Origin: Moorena sp. SIO3I8
GTDB lineage: Bacteria > Cyanobacteriota > Cyanobacteriia > Cyanobacteriales > Coleofasciculaceae
Direction of reading: 5' to 3'
Assembly (NCBI RefSeq): GCF_010692325.1
Contig: NZ_JAAHHW010000005.1
Span: 152,251-216,250, forward strand
Length of the DNA: 64,000 nt
Shown here: piece by piece, positions 39,019 through 47,737 of the stretch
How the letters are laid out: each line of letters starts with the position of its first letter
Numbering within the stretch: the stretch's first letter is position 1
Program-made: the position numbers and the translations under genes
Notes under the pieces: model-generated
The model's database searches: none
What the model was told of the DNA's origin: nothing
Seen by the model: only the letters and a program-made list of their open reading frames with translations

Positions 39019-40356
39019 GTGGATAAACAAACGATTGATTCAATTCAATACCTCCGCTACCAAGCTGCATCTTTGCTAGTTTATCAATCAGTATTGAGTG
39101 AAGGAGTAGGTTTAGCGTTTTTGAAACTATTAGAAGCTATGGTGAACAGTGATGTGGATGACATCAGTTGTTTAAAAGCTTATGGTGACTGGTTTCAAGG
39201 GTTAGCTAACAAAAACCAAAGTTGGCAAGATTATCTGTTTAGGCAAATCCTGAGGGCTGATAATTCCTTTACCAGGCAAGTTCAAGGTTCTGAATTAGAA
39301 ACATTACCGCCAGCATTGGTAGAGGCAGCTCGTCATGACTTACAAGCTTTACAAAATATCTATCAGTGCAGCAGTAAACAACTTTGTAAGTGGGTCAAAA
39401 GAGCATCTGTTTTACCGGTTGAACTGGTGCCTTGGAATTGTGAGTCAAGTCAATCCAGGTCGGGAGCTGACCAGAGTGATAAACGTACTCGATGGCAAGG
39501 GGAGCTGCAAGCTAAACTAAACAATTTAGAGGATTGGGCTGATGGTTTGGAAGCGATCGCAGCATACTATCGAGAGTTTGGGACTGGACTTTTTGCTGAC
39601 TATCAGGGGTTTCGTTGGCAATCGGGTCAGTTGCTTGGTATTGCCAATCCAGATCCGATTAGACTCAGTGAGCTGGTGGGCTATGAATTGGCGCGGACGC
39701 AATTGCTCAAGAATACAGAGTTTCTGCTGAAAGGCTACCGAGCCCTGAATGTATTACTTTACGGTAGTCGCGGTTCAGGTAAGTCTTCTTTGGTCAAGGC
39801 GTTGTTAAATGAATACGGTGAGCAGGGATTGCGAATTATTGAAGTCCCGAAATCAGAGATGATTGATTTACCGGTAATTACCGAGCAATTGCGAGACCAG
39901 CCTCAAAAATTTATTATCTTTATCGATGATTTATCCTTTGAAGAGGATAATGATTCCTACAAAGCTTTAAAGGTAATCTTGGAAGGGAATTTAACGGCAC
40001 GACCTGCTAATGTTGTGGTTTACGCCACCTCTAATCGACGACACTTGATTCGAGAATTCTTTGAAGACCGTCCCCGTCCTAGCAATGAAGAAGTCCATGG
40101 TTGGGATACGGTTCACGAGAAACTCTCGTTTAGCGATCGCTTTGGCTTAACCCTAACCTTTGAGAAAGCTGACCAGAAAACCTACCTCAAGATTGTCCAA
40201 CATCTAGCTACCCTAGCCCAAATCCCCCTTGAGCCTAGTGAAATCAGACGTCGTGCCTTACAGTGGGCAATCCGAGCCAATGGTTTCTCTGGTAGAACAG
40301 CACGACAGTTTATTGATTTTTTACGAGCAGAGGAATTAGGGAGTCGGGAGATGTAG
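39019..40356 (+). CDS. DUF815-type AAA ATPase
   Basis: The 445-residue protein has an N-terminal helical region of unknown role (about 1-200) and a C-terminal AAA-type ATPase. Walker A GSRGSGKS lies at residues 249-256, Walker B IIFIDDLSFE about 65 residues on, and a sensor-like VVVYATSNRRHLI follows. DUF815 proteins are predicted ATPases, often annotated only as such; their partner is not established. The start is a GTG; no ATG is available nearby. Confidence 0.82.
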   Translation: MDKQTIDSIQYLRYQAASLLVYQSVLSEGVGLAFLKLLEAMVNSDVDDISCLKAYGDWFQGLANKNQSWQDYLFRQILRADNSFTRQVQGSELETLPPALVEAARHDLQALQNIYQCSSKQLCKWVKRASVLPVELVPWNCESSQSRSGADQSDKRTRWQGELQAKLNNLEDWADGLEAIAAYYREFGTGLFADYQGFRWQSGQLLGIANPDPIRLSELVGYELARTQLLKNTEFLLKGYRALNVLLYGSRGSGKSSLVKALLNEYGEQGLRIIEVPKSEMIDLPVITEQLRDQPQKFIIFIDDLSFEEDNDSYKALKVILEGNLTARPANVVVYATSNRRHLIREFFEDRPRPSNEEVHGWDTVHEKLSFSDRFGLTLTFEKADQKTYLKIVQHLATLAQIPLEPSEIRRRALQWAIRANGFSGRTARQFIDFLRAEELGSREM

Positions 40357-40526
40357 GAGATGTAGGGTGGGCAGTACACAGACCGATTAACTCAGCTTGC
40401 TAATCCTGTAGCTAGCTACTGCCCACCTAGTCACAATCAATTCATTCAACTATCTTGATTTGGTATTATATCACACTTATCACATTTATTATAATTATCG
40501 CCTTATTTCTTGAATCAACTTCCCCG

Positions 40527-40617
40527 ACTCCCGATTCCCGATTCCCGTTCCCCTCCTGGGAGGGGTTAGGGGTGGGTTCCGATTCCCGATTCCCTACTCC
40601 CTACTCCCTACTCCCTC
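40527..40617. repeat. GACTCCC/GATTCCC/CTACTCC heptamer array around a CCCTCCTGGGAGGGG hairpin
   Basis: Units of seven bases run on both sides of a short block, CCCCTCCTGGGAGGGGTTAGGGGTGGG. It lies between the converging DUF815 and HtrA genes. No coding sequence was found. Confidence 0.75.
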
Positions 40618-40625
40618 TATTATCA

Positions 40626-41819
40626 TCAATTTTCCATAGGAAAAGCCCCTGGTCGCACGGTGATTAATTTAGTCTTACCGTTACGAAGCACTTCCACCTC
40701 TAACTGGGCACCAACCTCTGAGGCTTCCACACCCTGCTGAACCTCAGTGGCATTTTTAACTGCTTTCGACGCAACGGTTTTAATGATATCTCCTGATTTG
40801 AAACCAGCTCTCTGGGCGGGGGAGCCTGGCACCACCCGGACGATTAAAACCCCATCATCTTGGTTGACTTTAATGTCAAAGTTTTCGTCGAGATTAATTT
40901 TTTCTCTCAACTCTGGGGTCAAGGTCACCATCTGAATGCCTAGGTAAGGATGCTCAACTTTACCTTTAGAAAATAGTTGATTGGCAATCCGTTCCGCAGT
41001 TTCCACGGGGATAGCAAACCCTAAGCCTTGGGCATTGGCTCGAATAGCGGTGTTAATCCCAACGACTTCACCAGTGGCATTCAACAACGGCCCACCAGAA
41101 TTACCAGGGTTAATGGCGGCATCCGTTTGGATAAAGCTGACCCGTTTTTCAGGAACCCCGACTTGGGAACTGGAGCGCCCTAAGGCACTGATGATACCGA
41201 CGGTTACAGTATTATCTAAACCGAGGGGATTACCAATAGCGATCGCCCATTCTCCTGGAGTCAAATTCTCAGCTTTACCCAAGTTGACTGTGGGCAAGTC
41301 CGTTGCTTCAATTTTGACTACGGCTACATCGGTGACTGGGTCAGTGCCCACGACTTGACCGTCAAAGCTGCGACCGTCTTTTAGGGTGACTTTAACTTCC
41401 TCTGTGCCTTCTACAACGTGGGCATTGGTAATCAAGCGTCCATCGGAGCTGAGGATAAACCCAGAGCCGGTGCCTTGCTCGATGCGCGGTTGTGGCATGG
41501 GCAGGTCATCCCCAAAAAAGCGCCTAAAGAAGGGATTTTGGAAGGGTTGTGGGATATCCCGTGATACCTGACGGGCGGCATCGATTCTCACTACTGCCGG
41601 ACCTACTTTTTCTACCGCTTTAGCAATGAAATTCAGGTTTTTCTGGGGTGTAACTGTTGATCGTTGTGGCGTGAATGGTTGTAATACTGCTGGAACGATT
41701 TGTGGGCGTCTGATTACCTCTTGCTCTGCCATGAGATAGCGACTACCCAAAACCCCTGCACCTCCGCCCAAGCCCAGCAATGTCAGATAAACGGTCAGCT
41801 GCTTTAGGGATAAACTCAT
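40626..41819 (-). CDS. HtrA/Deg-family serine protease with PDZ domain
   Basis: The 397-residue protein has a single N-terminal membrane helix (about residues 8-26), a trypsin-like domain with catalytic His134 (TNAHVV), Asp164 (TDVAVV) and Ser241 (GNSGGPLL), and one PDZ domain at about 295-390. This is the layout of cyanobacterial HhoA, HhoB and HtrA, which degrade damaged proteins in the periplasm, thylakoid lumen or at the membrane surface. Which of the three it is cannot be decided here. It stands alone and converges with the DUF815 gene. Confidence 0.93.
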   Translation of the reverse strand: MSLSLKQLTVYLTLLGLGGGAGVLGSRYLMAEQEVIRRPQIVPAVLQPFTPQRSTVTPQKNLNFIAKAVEKVGPAVVRIDAARQVSRDIPQPFQNPFFRRFFGDDLPMPQPRIEQGTGSGFILSSDGRLITNAHVVEGTEEVKVTLKDGRSFDGQVVGTDPVTDVAVVKIEATDLPTVNLGKAENLTPGEWAIAIGNPLGLDNTVTVGIISALGRSSSQVGVPEKRVSFIQTDAAINPGNSGGPLLNATGEVVGINTAIRANAQGLGFAIPVETAERIANQLFSKGKVEHPYLGIQMVTLTPELREKINLDENFDIKVNQDDGVLIVRVVPGSPAQRAGFKSGDIIKTVASKAVKNATEVQQGVEASEVGAQLEVEVLRNGKTKLITVRPGAFPMEN

Positions 41820-42278
41820 GGTTCTAGAATTTTTAATAATTGCTTTTGGGGTCTATATACTTACACTTTACTGAAAAATGAGAAGTGTTGACGGAATAAT
41901 ATTTTTGAGTTAGGGAAAATAGGGGGTGGGGAGTGTGGGAGGTGTGGGGAGTGTGGGAGGTGTGGGTAGAGGCATGAATATAGGGTAATATTATATTGTA
42001 GCGCTTTTGATAGGAATTTGGTAAACAGAGCTATTGTTTGGTTGTTGGGTTGAGAATGCGATCGCGTAGCGTGACCATTCGCGAAGCGTGGCCTAAAGGC
42101 CAAGGTCAATCGCTTTTAGCGGCTCCAAAGGAGCATCGCGTAGCGTGACCATTCGCGAAGCGTGGCCTAAAGGCCAAGGTCAATCGCTTCCTGTGAATTA
42201 TAATTTCTTTTGATAACTGATCAGTTTTAGGAATAAATCACACAAAATAGCCAATTTTTTCCTAAAATAATTCAAAAA
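41820..42278. repeat. Spacer with GGGAGTGT-type repeats and two 55-bp direct repeats
   Basis: GGGAGTGTGGGAGGTGTGG units fill about 41925-41967. Two copies of a 55-base sequence starting ATCGCGTAGCGTGACC lie at 42061-42115 and 42135-42189, spaced 19 bases apart. Each contains GGCCTAAAGGCC, a short palindrome. No gene was found. Confidence 0.85.
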
Positions 42279-45197
42279 TTAGGGATTATTACGGATATCA
42301 CGCAACCTTTCCAGATTATCACGAAAGGTTACCGTTTTAGGATGATTTGACCCTAACTTCCGCTCTGCAATCTCCAATGCCTCGATATATAGAGGTTCTG
42401 CCTGATTGTACTGCTCCTGACTATAGTAGAAATTTGCCAGGTTATTGAGACTATCAGCTATATGGGGATGTTGTTCACCTAAGCAGCCCTTTCTCATCTC
42501 CAATGCTTGCATATAGAAGGTTTCAGCCTGATCGTATTGCTCCTGACTATAGTAGAGGTCAGCCAGCCTGTTGAGACTATCAGCTATATGGGGATGTTGT
42601 TCACCTAAGCAGCCCTTTCTCATCTCCAATGCTTGCATATAGAAGGTTTCAGCCTGATCGTATTGCTCCTGACTATAGTAGAAATTTGCCAGGTTATTGA
42701 GACTGACGACTAAATCTGGATGGTTCTTACCGAGCAACTGCTTTTTCATATCCAATGCCTCGATATATAGAGGTTTTGCCTGATCGTACTGCCCCTGAAT
42801 ATTGTAGAGATTTGCTAGGTTATTGAGAATGTGGGCTACATAGATATGCTTGCGACCCAGCAACTTCTTGTTCATGTCCAATGCCTGCTGATAGAGAGGT
42901 TCGGCCTGATCGTATTGCTCCTGACTATAGTAGAGGTTAGCCAGCCTATTGAGACTCTCAGCTATATGGGGATGTTGTTGACCTAAGCAGCCCTTTCTCA
43001 TCTCCAATGCTTGCATATAGAAGGTTTCAGCCTGATCGTATTGCTCCTGACTATAGTAGAGGTCAGCCAGCCTGTTGAGACTCTCAGCTATATGGGGATG
43101 TTGTTCACCCAACCAGTGCTGTCTAATCTTCAATGCCTGCTGATAGAAGGTTTCAGCCTGATCGTATTGCTCCTGACTATAGTAGAGGTCAGCCAGCCTG
43201 TTGAGACTCTCGGCTATATGGGGATGTTGTTCACCCAACCAGTGCTGTCTAATCTTCAATGCCTGCTGATAGAAGGTTTCAGCCTGATCGTACTGCCCCT
43301 GAAGATTGTAGAGGTTACCCAGGCCATTGAGAATGTGAGCTACATGAGGATATTTTTTACCTAGGCAGGGTTTTATAATATCCAATGCTTGCAGCAATAG
43401 GGGTTCGGCCTGATCGTACTGCCCCTGAATATTGTAGAGATTTGCTAGGTTATTGAGAATGTGAGCTACATGAGGATGTTTTTCACTCAGGCGGTGCCTT
43501 GCGATCTCCAATGCCTTATGATAGAAATCTTCTGCCTGATGGTAGTCCCCCTGGGCAGAGTAGAGTGCTCCTAAGTTGTTGAGAATATATATTTTATAAG
43601 GATGGTCTTCACTCAACAACTTTTTTGTCATCTCCAATGCCTGATCTAAGAGGGATTTTGCCTGATCGTAGCGCTCCTGAATCCCATAGACTCTTCCCAA
43701 ATTATTTAGACTTAGGACTAGATCAGGATGGTCTTCACTGAGCAGTGTCTTTCTTATCTCCAATGCCTTGAGGAAAAAGGATTCTGAGCGATCGAACAGC
43801 CCCTGATCTTCGAGGAATACTGCCAGGTCGTTGAAAGTTTCGGCCACATCAGGATGCTCTTCACCCAGTAACTCTTTTCTGAGCTCCAATGCTTTGACAT
43901 AGAGGGACTGAGCCTGATCGTATCGCCCCTGATTAAAGTAGATTTCTGCTAGATGGTTGAGACTGGTGCCCACATCGGGATGTTTCTCACCCAGGCGGCT
44001 TATGGTTATGTCTAAACATAGCTCCCACCACCGTTCAGCCTGGTTATAGCTACCTTGACCTTCATAGAATCTTCCTAAGCCAGTAAAGAGTGATAGTAAA
44101 TCTTCATCCCTGATCCAATTAGTGAAGACTGTGGCAGCTTCGGCTAAATGGGGGATGGCGGGTGTCACTGCTGCAATCTGATCACGAGTTGGTGTCTTGG
44201 GAATTTCTTTTGCCTTAGCCGCCATTGCCTGACAAAAGCTTTGCTTGTAGGAATCAGCCTCTGGTAATTGAGCGAGCTTGGTCTGGAAGAATTCCCGAAT
44301 TAGTGGATGGAGTCGATAGGTTTTATTTTCAGTCAATGCCAACATATTAGGATTGACTAGAAAGCGATCGCATAATTCTTCTAATTCTTCTTGTGCTTTT
44401 CCCCATTCCTCCTGATCTTGAGCTTGGATAATACAAGCCTCTACCAGTGACCACTCAAAAGGAGCAGGAGCAAACAGACTCAGATGACATCCTAACTGCT
44501 GGGCTTTTGGTGGTAAATCATTCCACGATAAATCCAATGCTGTTGCTACATCCAACGGGGCTGTCATCTTCCCTTGTTCTGTTGGATAAAGTAACGCCTT
44601 AGCTGCTAATTTCTCTTGCTCTAAATGTTTCTGAACTTTAGCAATAGTGGAACTCGGATATAGATCTAAATATCGTCCTACTAATTCCAAACCCAAGGGC
44701 AAATAACCCAACCATTCACATAAGGCTTCTGCTTCTGTTAGTTCTTTGTCAATGCGCTCTTTTCCAACAAGGCTACGGAATAATTCTAATGCTGCCTCTG
44801 GGGATAATACATCCAAGTCAATTCGTCGGTAAGAAGCTCCTGGACGCTGACGGCTGGTGACCAGTACCTTGAAGCGGGATTGGGCTGGAGGTAAGTAGGG
44901 TTCAATTCTCTGTTTATAGTCATTGCCGAAAGAAAGAACATCATCCAGCACGATTAATACTGTTCCTTCTGGCCAATTTCTCCAGCAGTATCTTACCTGG
45001 TCGTTGAACTCTAGTTCATCTGGAATGGTTAATCCTAAGTCCCTACGCCCAAAACTAACAAGTTGAGTGCCAAGATCTGCACGGCGCACTTGCAACCAGC
45101 ACAAACCACCACGATACTTATCCTGATATCTCAGTGCATATTGTAGAGCTAATTCGGTTTTGCCCAAACCGCCCATTCCGGCAATGGCACAAATCAC
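42279..45197 (-). CDS. NB-ARC/TPR signalling protein (STAND NTPase), downstream part of a split unit
   Basis: From the GTG at 45197 it has 972 residues. It begins at the P-loop (AIAGMGGLGKTELAL), has LIVLDDVLSF as Walker B and GLPL-like GYLPLGLELV near residue 163, and a winged-helix region to about 330. From about residue 385 come about 13 TPR units of 42 residues, several almost identical. NB-ARC proteins are nucleotide switches that assemble when the repeat sensor finds a ligand. The frame is open for 45 codons upstream of the GTG, with NB-ARC-like sequence (GTPHFVGRQDKLEQLH), back to the TAG that ends the hydrolase gene. No canonical start exists in that stretch, so the true unit is probably the fusion. 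Confidence 0.85.
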   Translation of the reverse strand: MICAIAGMGGLGKTELALQYALRYQDKYRGGLCWLQVRRADLGTQLVSFGRRDLGLTIPDELEFNDQVRYCWRNWPEGTVLIVLDDVLSFGNDYKQRIEPYLPPAQSRFKVLVTSRQRPGASYRRIDLDVLSPEAALELFRSLVGKERIDKELTEAEALCEWLGYLPLGLELVGRYLDLYPSSTIAKVQKHLEQEKLAAKALLYPTEQGKMTAPLDVATALDLSWNDLPPKAQQLGCHLSLFAPAPFEWSLVEACIIQAQDQEEWGKAQEELEELCDRFLVNPNMLALTENKTYRLHPLIREFFQTKLAQLPEADSYKQSFCQAMAAKAKEIPKTPTRDQIAAVTPAIPHLAEAATVFTNWIRDEDLLSLFTGLGRFYEGQGSYNQAERWWELCLDITISRLGEKHPDVGTSLNHLAEIYFNQGRYDQAQSLYVKALELRKELLGEEHPDVAETFNDLAVFLEDQGLFDRSESFFLKALEIRKTLLSEDHPDLVLSLNNLGRVYGIQERYDQAKSLLDQALEMTKKLLSEDHPYKIYILNNLGALYSAQGDYHQAEDFYHKALEIARHRLSEKHPHVAHILNNLANLYNIQGQYDQAEPLLLQALDIIKPCLGKKYPHVAHILNGLGNLYNLQGQYDQAETFYQQALKIRQHWLGEQHPHIAESLNRLADLYYSQEQYDQAETFYQQALKIRQHWLGEQHPHIAESLNRLADLYYSQEQYDQAETFYMQALEMRKGCLGQQHPHIAESLNRLANLYYSQEQYDQAEPLYQQALDMNKKLLGRKHIYVAHILNNLANLYNIQGQYDQAKPLYIEALDMKKQLLGKNHPDLVVSLNNLANFYYSQEQYDQAETFYMQALEMRKGCLGEQHPHIADSLNRLADLYYSQEQYDQAETFYMQALEMRKGCLGEQHPHIADSLNNLANFYYSQEQYNQAEPLYIEALEIAERKLGSNHPKTVTFRDNLERLRDIRNNP

Positions 45198-45332
45198 TAA
45201 TTGATCGCTCTGTTGAAGTTCCTGATGGAGCTGTTCAAGTTTATCTTGTCTCCCGACAAAGTGAGGAGTGCCACGATTAGTAATGTTACTGGGGGGATTT
45301 AACTTTGTCCGTTCCCAGTCGGACGACTTCAG

Positions 45333-46169
45333 CTAATGCTCATGAATACGAATCTCGCCAACATAAACTGTTCCGTTGCTGTCATCCTTTAGGCGCACAG
45401 GAGTTTTGAGGCATTCTTTGATAAATTTCCTGACACCAAGATAGACCTGACTGTCTTGAGACTCTGGTTTGCATAGGTCAATATGGTTCTTTGCTATGGC
45501 AACCGGCTTAACTTTTTCAATGCCTGGGTTAGCACTATCTGGGTCTACCACTAAAATTCCTTTGAAAGGCTGGGTTTCATAATAGACCTTTGTAGCAATT
45601 CCTAAACTCCGAACATGTTCTCGATACCACTCATTTAATTCCCGTAACTGAGGGTGATGAGCTTTTAGTTCCTCCACAGTTACGGTGGTTCGTGTCAAAA
45701 CGCCAATATTATCAATTAAATTAGCTAGATTAGCACCAGTGTGGGGAGTAGCCAGAAATACAATCCCTGTAGTCTGTTCAAGAATAGCTTGCTTTTGAAA
45801 GGTCAACGCACTGTTAAGCATTTTCTTGACTAAAAGCCCGCCCATACTGTGAGTAATAAATACTAATGGACGCTTGCCAAGATCGTGGATATTTAACCAA
45901 TCTAATAAATTACTGGCTTGATCGAAAAGGGGCATACTGCTGTTGCTTTTCCAGTTTGTCCCTTCAGCGTTATACCCAAAAGACCAGATATTAAGACCTA
46001 GCTTATCGTTTCCTAACCAAACTGGCCAGAAGTCATAATCATCCCGTTTTTCCTTAGGATGCCACGTGCTTATCGCATTCCCTCCCAGCCCGTGAACAAA
46101 CACCACATCTGCCTTGGCAAATGAGTCCTGGTGGCTTGAGATTTTTATCAAGCCGGTTAATTTACTCAA
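45333..46169 (-). CDS. Alpha/beta-hydrolase (lipase-like) effector, upstream part of the same unit
   Basis: 278 residues. HGLGG near residue 26 forms the oxyanion region. Ser108 in THSMGG is the nucleophile, with Asp209 or Asp211 and His229 (KNHID) completing a triad. The sequence resembles PGAP1/SesB-type serine esterases, which in fungi and bacteria occur as the N-terminal effector of NLR-like proteins with NB-ARC and TPR or ankyrin repeats. The start is TTG with a strong GGAGG seven bases upstream (46177-46181). It ends with a TAG at 45333-45335, exactly in frame with the NB-ARC protein. Ordinary separate genes would be unlikely to show this. Confidence 0.85.
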   Translation of the reverse strand: MSKLTGLIKISSHQDSFAKADVVFVHGLGGNAISTWHPKEKRDDYDFWPVWLGNDKLGLNIWSFGYNAEGTNWKSNSSMPLFDQASNLLDWLNIHDLGKRPLVFITHSMGGLLVKKMLNSALTFQKQAILEQTTGIVFLATPHTGANLANLIDNIGVLTRTTVTVEELKAHHPQLRELNEWYREHVRSLGIATKVYYETQPFKGILVVDPDSANPGIEKVKPVAIAKNHIDLCKPESQDSQVYLGVRKFIKECLKTPVRLKDDSNGTVYVGEIRIHEH

Positions 46170-46718
46170 GGATTAGCCTCCAGTTAATTATATAGCATTA
46201 ACTAGTAGATGCTTTAAACCCAATCTCGATTTAGTTTAACACAGGGAAATATAGGGAGTAGGGAGTAGGGAGTAGGGAGTAGGGAGTAGGGAACAGGGAA
46301 CAGGGAACAAAAATTATCACAATTCATTACTTTACCGATTTACTGTTTCCGTAGTTCTCGATAAAATTACTTCTCAAAAAAATGCGATTCTCTGAAAGAG
46401 ACGCTACGCGATCGCATTTCAAAATTTACCCTCTGTTCCCGATTCCCGATTCCCGATTCCCGATTCCCGATTCCCGATTCCCGATTCCCGATTCCCGATT
46501 CCCGATTCCCGATTCCCGATTCCCGATTCCCGATTCTAAATTCTTCATTCTTAATTCTTCATTCTTCATTCTTAATTCTTCATTCTTAATTCTTAATTCT
46601 TCATTCTTAATTTCATTTTCTTTCAATACCCCCTCAAAAAAAAAAATCTAAAACCCCTTGACACATTTTAATATAATCGTTATGATTATAGTGTTAACTT
46701 CAAACAAAGGTTTTAACG
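46170..46718. repeat. Spacer with GGGAGTA and GATTCCC heptamer arrays
   Basis: GGGAGTA then GGGAACA units lie at about 46255-46310. About 13 copies of CGATTCC run from 46437 to 46536. After that come about 80 bases of TTCATTCTTAATTC repeats to about 46617. Short ORFs on both strands here are translations of the repeats. The promoter of the next gene lies at the right end. Confidence 0.88.
46658..46686 (+). promoter_or_regulatory. Sigma-70-type promoter of the 84-residue protein gene
   Basis: TTGACA (46658-46663) and TATGAT (46681-46686) are separated by 17 bases, a near-consensus promoter. The start codon lies at 46719. AAAGG at 46707-46711 could be the ribosome site. Confidence 0.75.
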
Positions 46719-46973
46719 ATGACTGAAGAGTTTATCCCAAACGAAAACAACAATCCTGAAGAGATTACTCCCGCTAATACTCCTCAGGAACCTTCTCAAA
46801 AAAAATACCCAGTTAAGCACATTTTAAAAGGATCACGTAAGGCAATAATCAAGACCATGCATACCCTATATGCGCTGCGTTACGCGGAAATCTCCGAGTG
46901 GAGCCCCCTTCAGCCCACTGGCATCCCAGGAGAATTCATCACGATGATGACCAAGTACCTGATTATCGATTAA
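46719..46973 (+). CDS. Small conserved hypothetical protein
   Basis: 84 residues. The first 28 are acidic and polar, with many Asn, Glu and Pro. The rest (VKHILKGSRKAIIKTMHTLYALRYAE...) is well structured, basic then aromatic. It looks like a cyanobacterial small protein of unknown function. It has no membrane segment. A near-consensus promoter and a rho-independent terminator flank it closely, making it a well-defined single-gene unit that is probably highly expressed. Confidence 0.75.
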   Translation: MTEEFIPNENNNPEEITPANTPQEPSQKKYPVKHILKGSRKAIIKTMHTLYALRYAEISEWSPLQPTGIPGEFITMMTKYLIID

Positions 46974-47075
46974 ACTAATTTAGGGGGGGTAACCCCCCTG
47001 GCCGAAACATTAGGTCTCATGACATGGGATTGTGTTTAGGTTTGGTTGAAAAATTGTAGTCATCATTAAAACCTC

Positions 47076-47110
47076 TAGCCGTGGAAATTATTTCTGCGGC
47101 TATTTTTTTT
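47076..47110 (+). terminator. Terminator of the 84-residue protein gene
   Basis: TAGCCG (47076-47081) pairs with CGGCTA (47097-47102), with an inner GGAAA/TTTCT stem, followed by eight T residues. It is a typical rho-independent terminator about 105 bases after the stop. Confidence 0.85.
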
Positions 47111-47382
47111 GGGAAGTTGAAGGTTGTTCGCGTAGCGTGGCCAAAGGCCAAGGTTATTAAGGTTGAAGGTTAGGGTGTTTAAGGTTGAAGGTTAGGATGT
47201 TGAAGGTTGAAGGTTAGGATGTTGAAGGTTGAAGGTTAGGATGTTTAAGGTTTAAGGTTATGATGTTTAAGGTTATTAAGGTTGAATTTTGTTCGCCTTT
47301 TGTCTTTCAGTAGGGTATAGTAATCAGTTTAGAAATTGTGAGAATTGTTGATGCCATTTCCCTACTCCCTACTCCCTACTCC
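47111..47382. repeat. AAGGTTGAAGGTTAGGATGTT repeat region and CTACTCC array
   Basis: From about 47114 to 47290 there are several imperfect copies of AAGGTTGAAGGTTAGGATGTTG. The dispersed motif TTCGCGTAGCGTGGCC lies at about 47131. CTACTCC and CTGTTCC heptamers start at about 47362 and run into the end of the next gene. No gene is in this stretch. Confidence 0.8.
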
Positions 47383-47631
47383 CTACTCCCTACTCCCTGT
47401 TCCCTGTTCCCTGTTCCCTATTCCCTTTCCTTGATAAGCTTTAGCGGAAGCTCTCAGCCAAATGAATGCTCCGGTAGCGAAGGGAATTAGTAGGAAAAGG
47501 GTACCAAATGTCAGGGGATGTTCTCTGACATATTCGCTGTAAACCATCACTGCTATTGCTGAGCCACAATAAATTAATCCACACAGGGGAATCGCAATTA
47601 CTAGTAAAGCAAATTTAGTATCTTTATCCAT
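47383..47631 (-). CDS. Small two-helix membrane protein with repeat-derived tail
   Basis: 82 residues with two membrane helices (about 7-30 and 41-60). The last 14 residues (GKGIGNREQGTGSRE) are encoded by the neighbouring heptamer array, so the native stop codon has probably been lost or moved by repeat growth. Function is unknown. Confidence 0.55.
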   Translation of the reverse strand: MDKDTKFALLVIAIPLCGLIYCGSAIAVMVYSEYVREHPLTFGTLFLLIPFATGAFIWLRASAKAYQGKGIGNREQGTGSRE

Positions 47632-47671
47632 GGTATAGCGGTTTTTAAGCTAGTAAAGTACAATTTTTTGG

Positions 47672-47729
47672 GTTTTAGGGAGCAGGGAGCAGGGAGCAGG
47701 GAGCAGGGAGCAGGGAGCAGGGAAGGAGA
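47672..47729. repeat. GGGAGCA heptanucleotide array
   Basis: About seven tandem copies of GGGAGCA lie between two minus-strand genes. Confidence 0.85.
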
Positions 47730-47737
47730 AACAGAAG

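Noticed and set aside
40455..40667. 70-codon ORF between the DUF815 and HtrA genes
   Set aside because: Most of it is translated heptamer array and it overlaps the HtrA 3' end.
43011..43364. 117-codon ORF with internal repeats antisense to the TPR region
   Set aside because: Its repeats mirror the TPR repeats on the opposite strand; no independent support.
46437..46536. Heptamer arrays considered as CRISPR-like
   Set aside because: Units of 7 bases are contiguous with no spacers, so they are simple tandem repeats.
46382..46651. ORFs on both strands over the GATTCCC array (IPDSRFPIPDSRF and ESGIGNRESGIGN products)
   Set aside because: They are direct translations of a 7-base tandem repeat and its flanking TTCATTC repeat. 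No ribosome site and no non-repetitive sequence.
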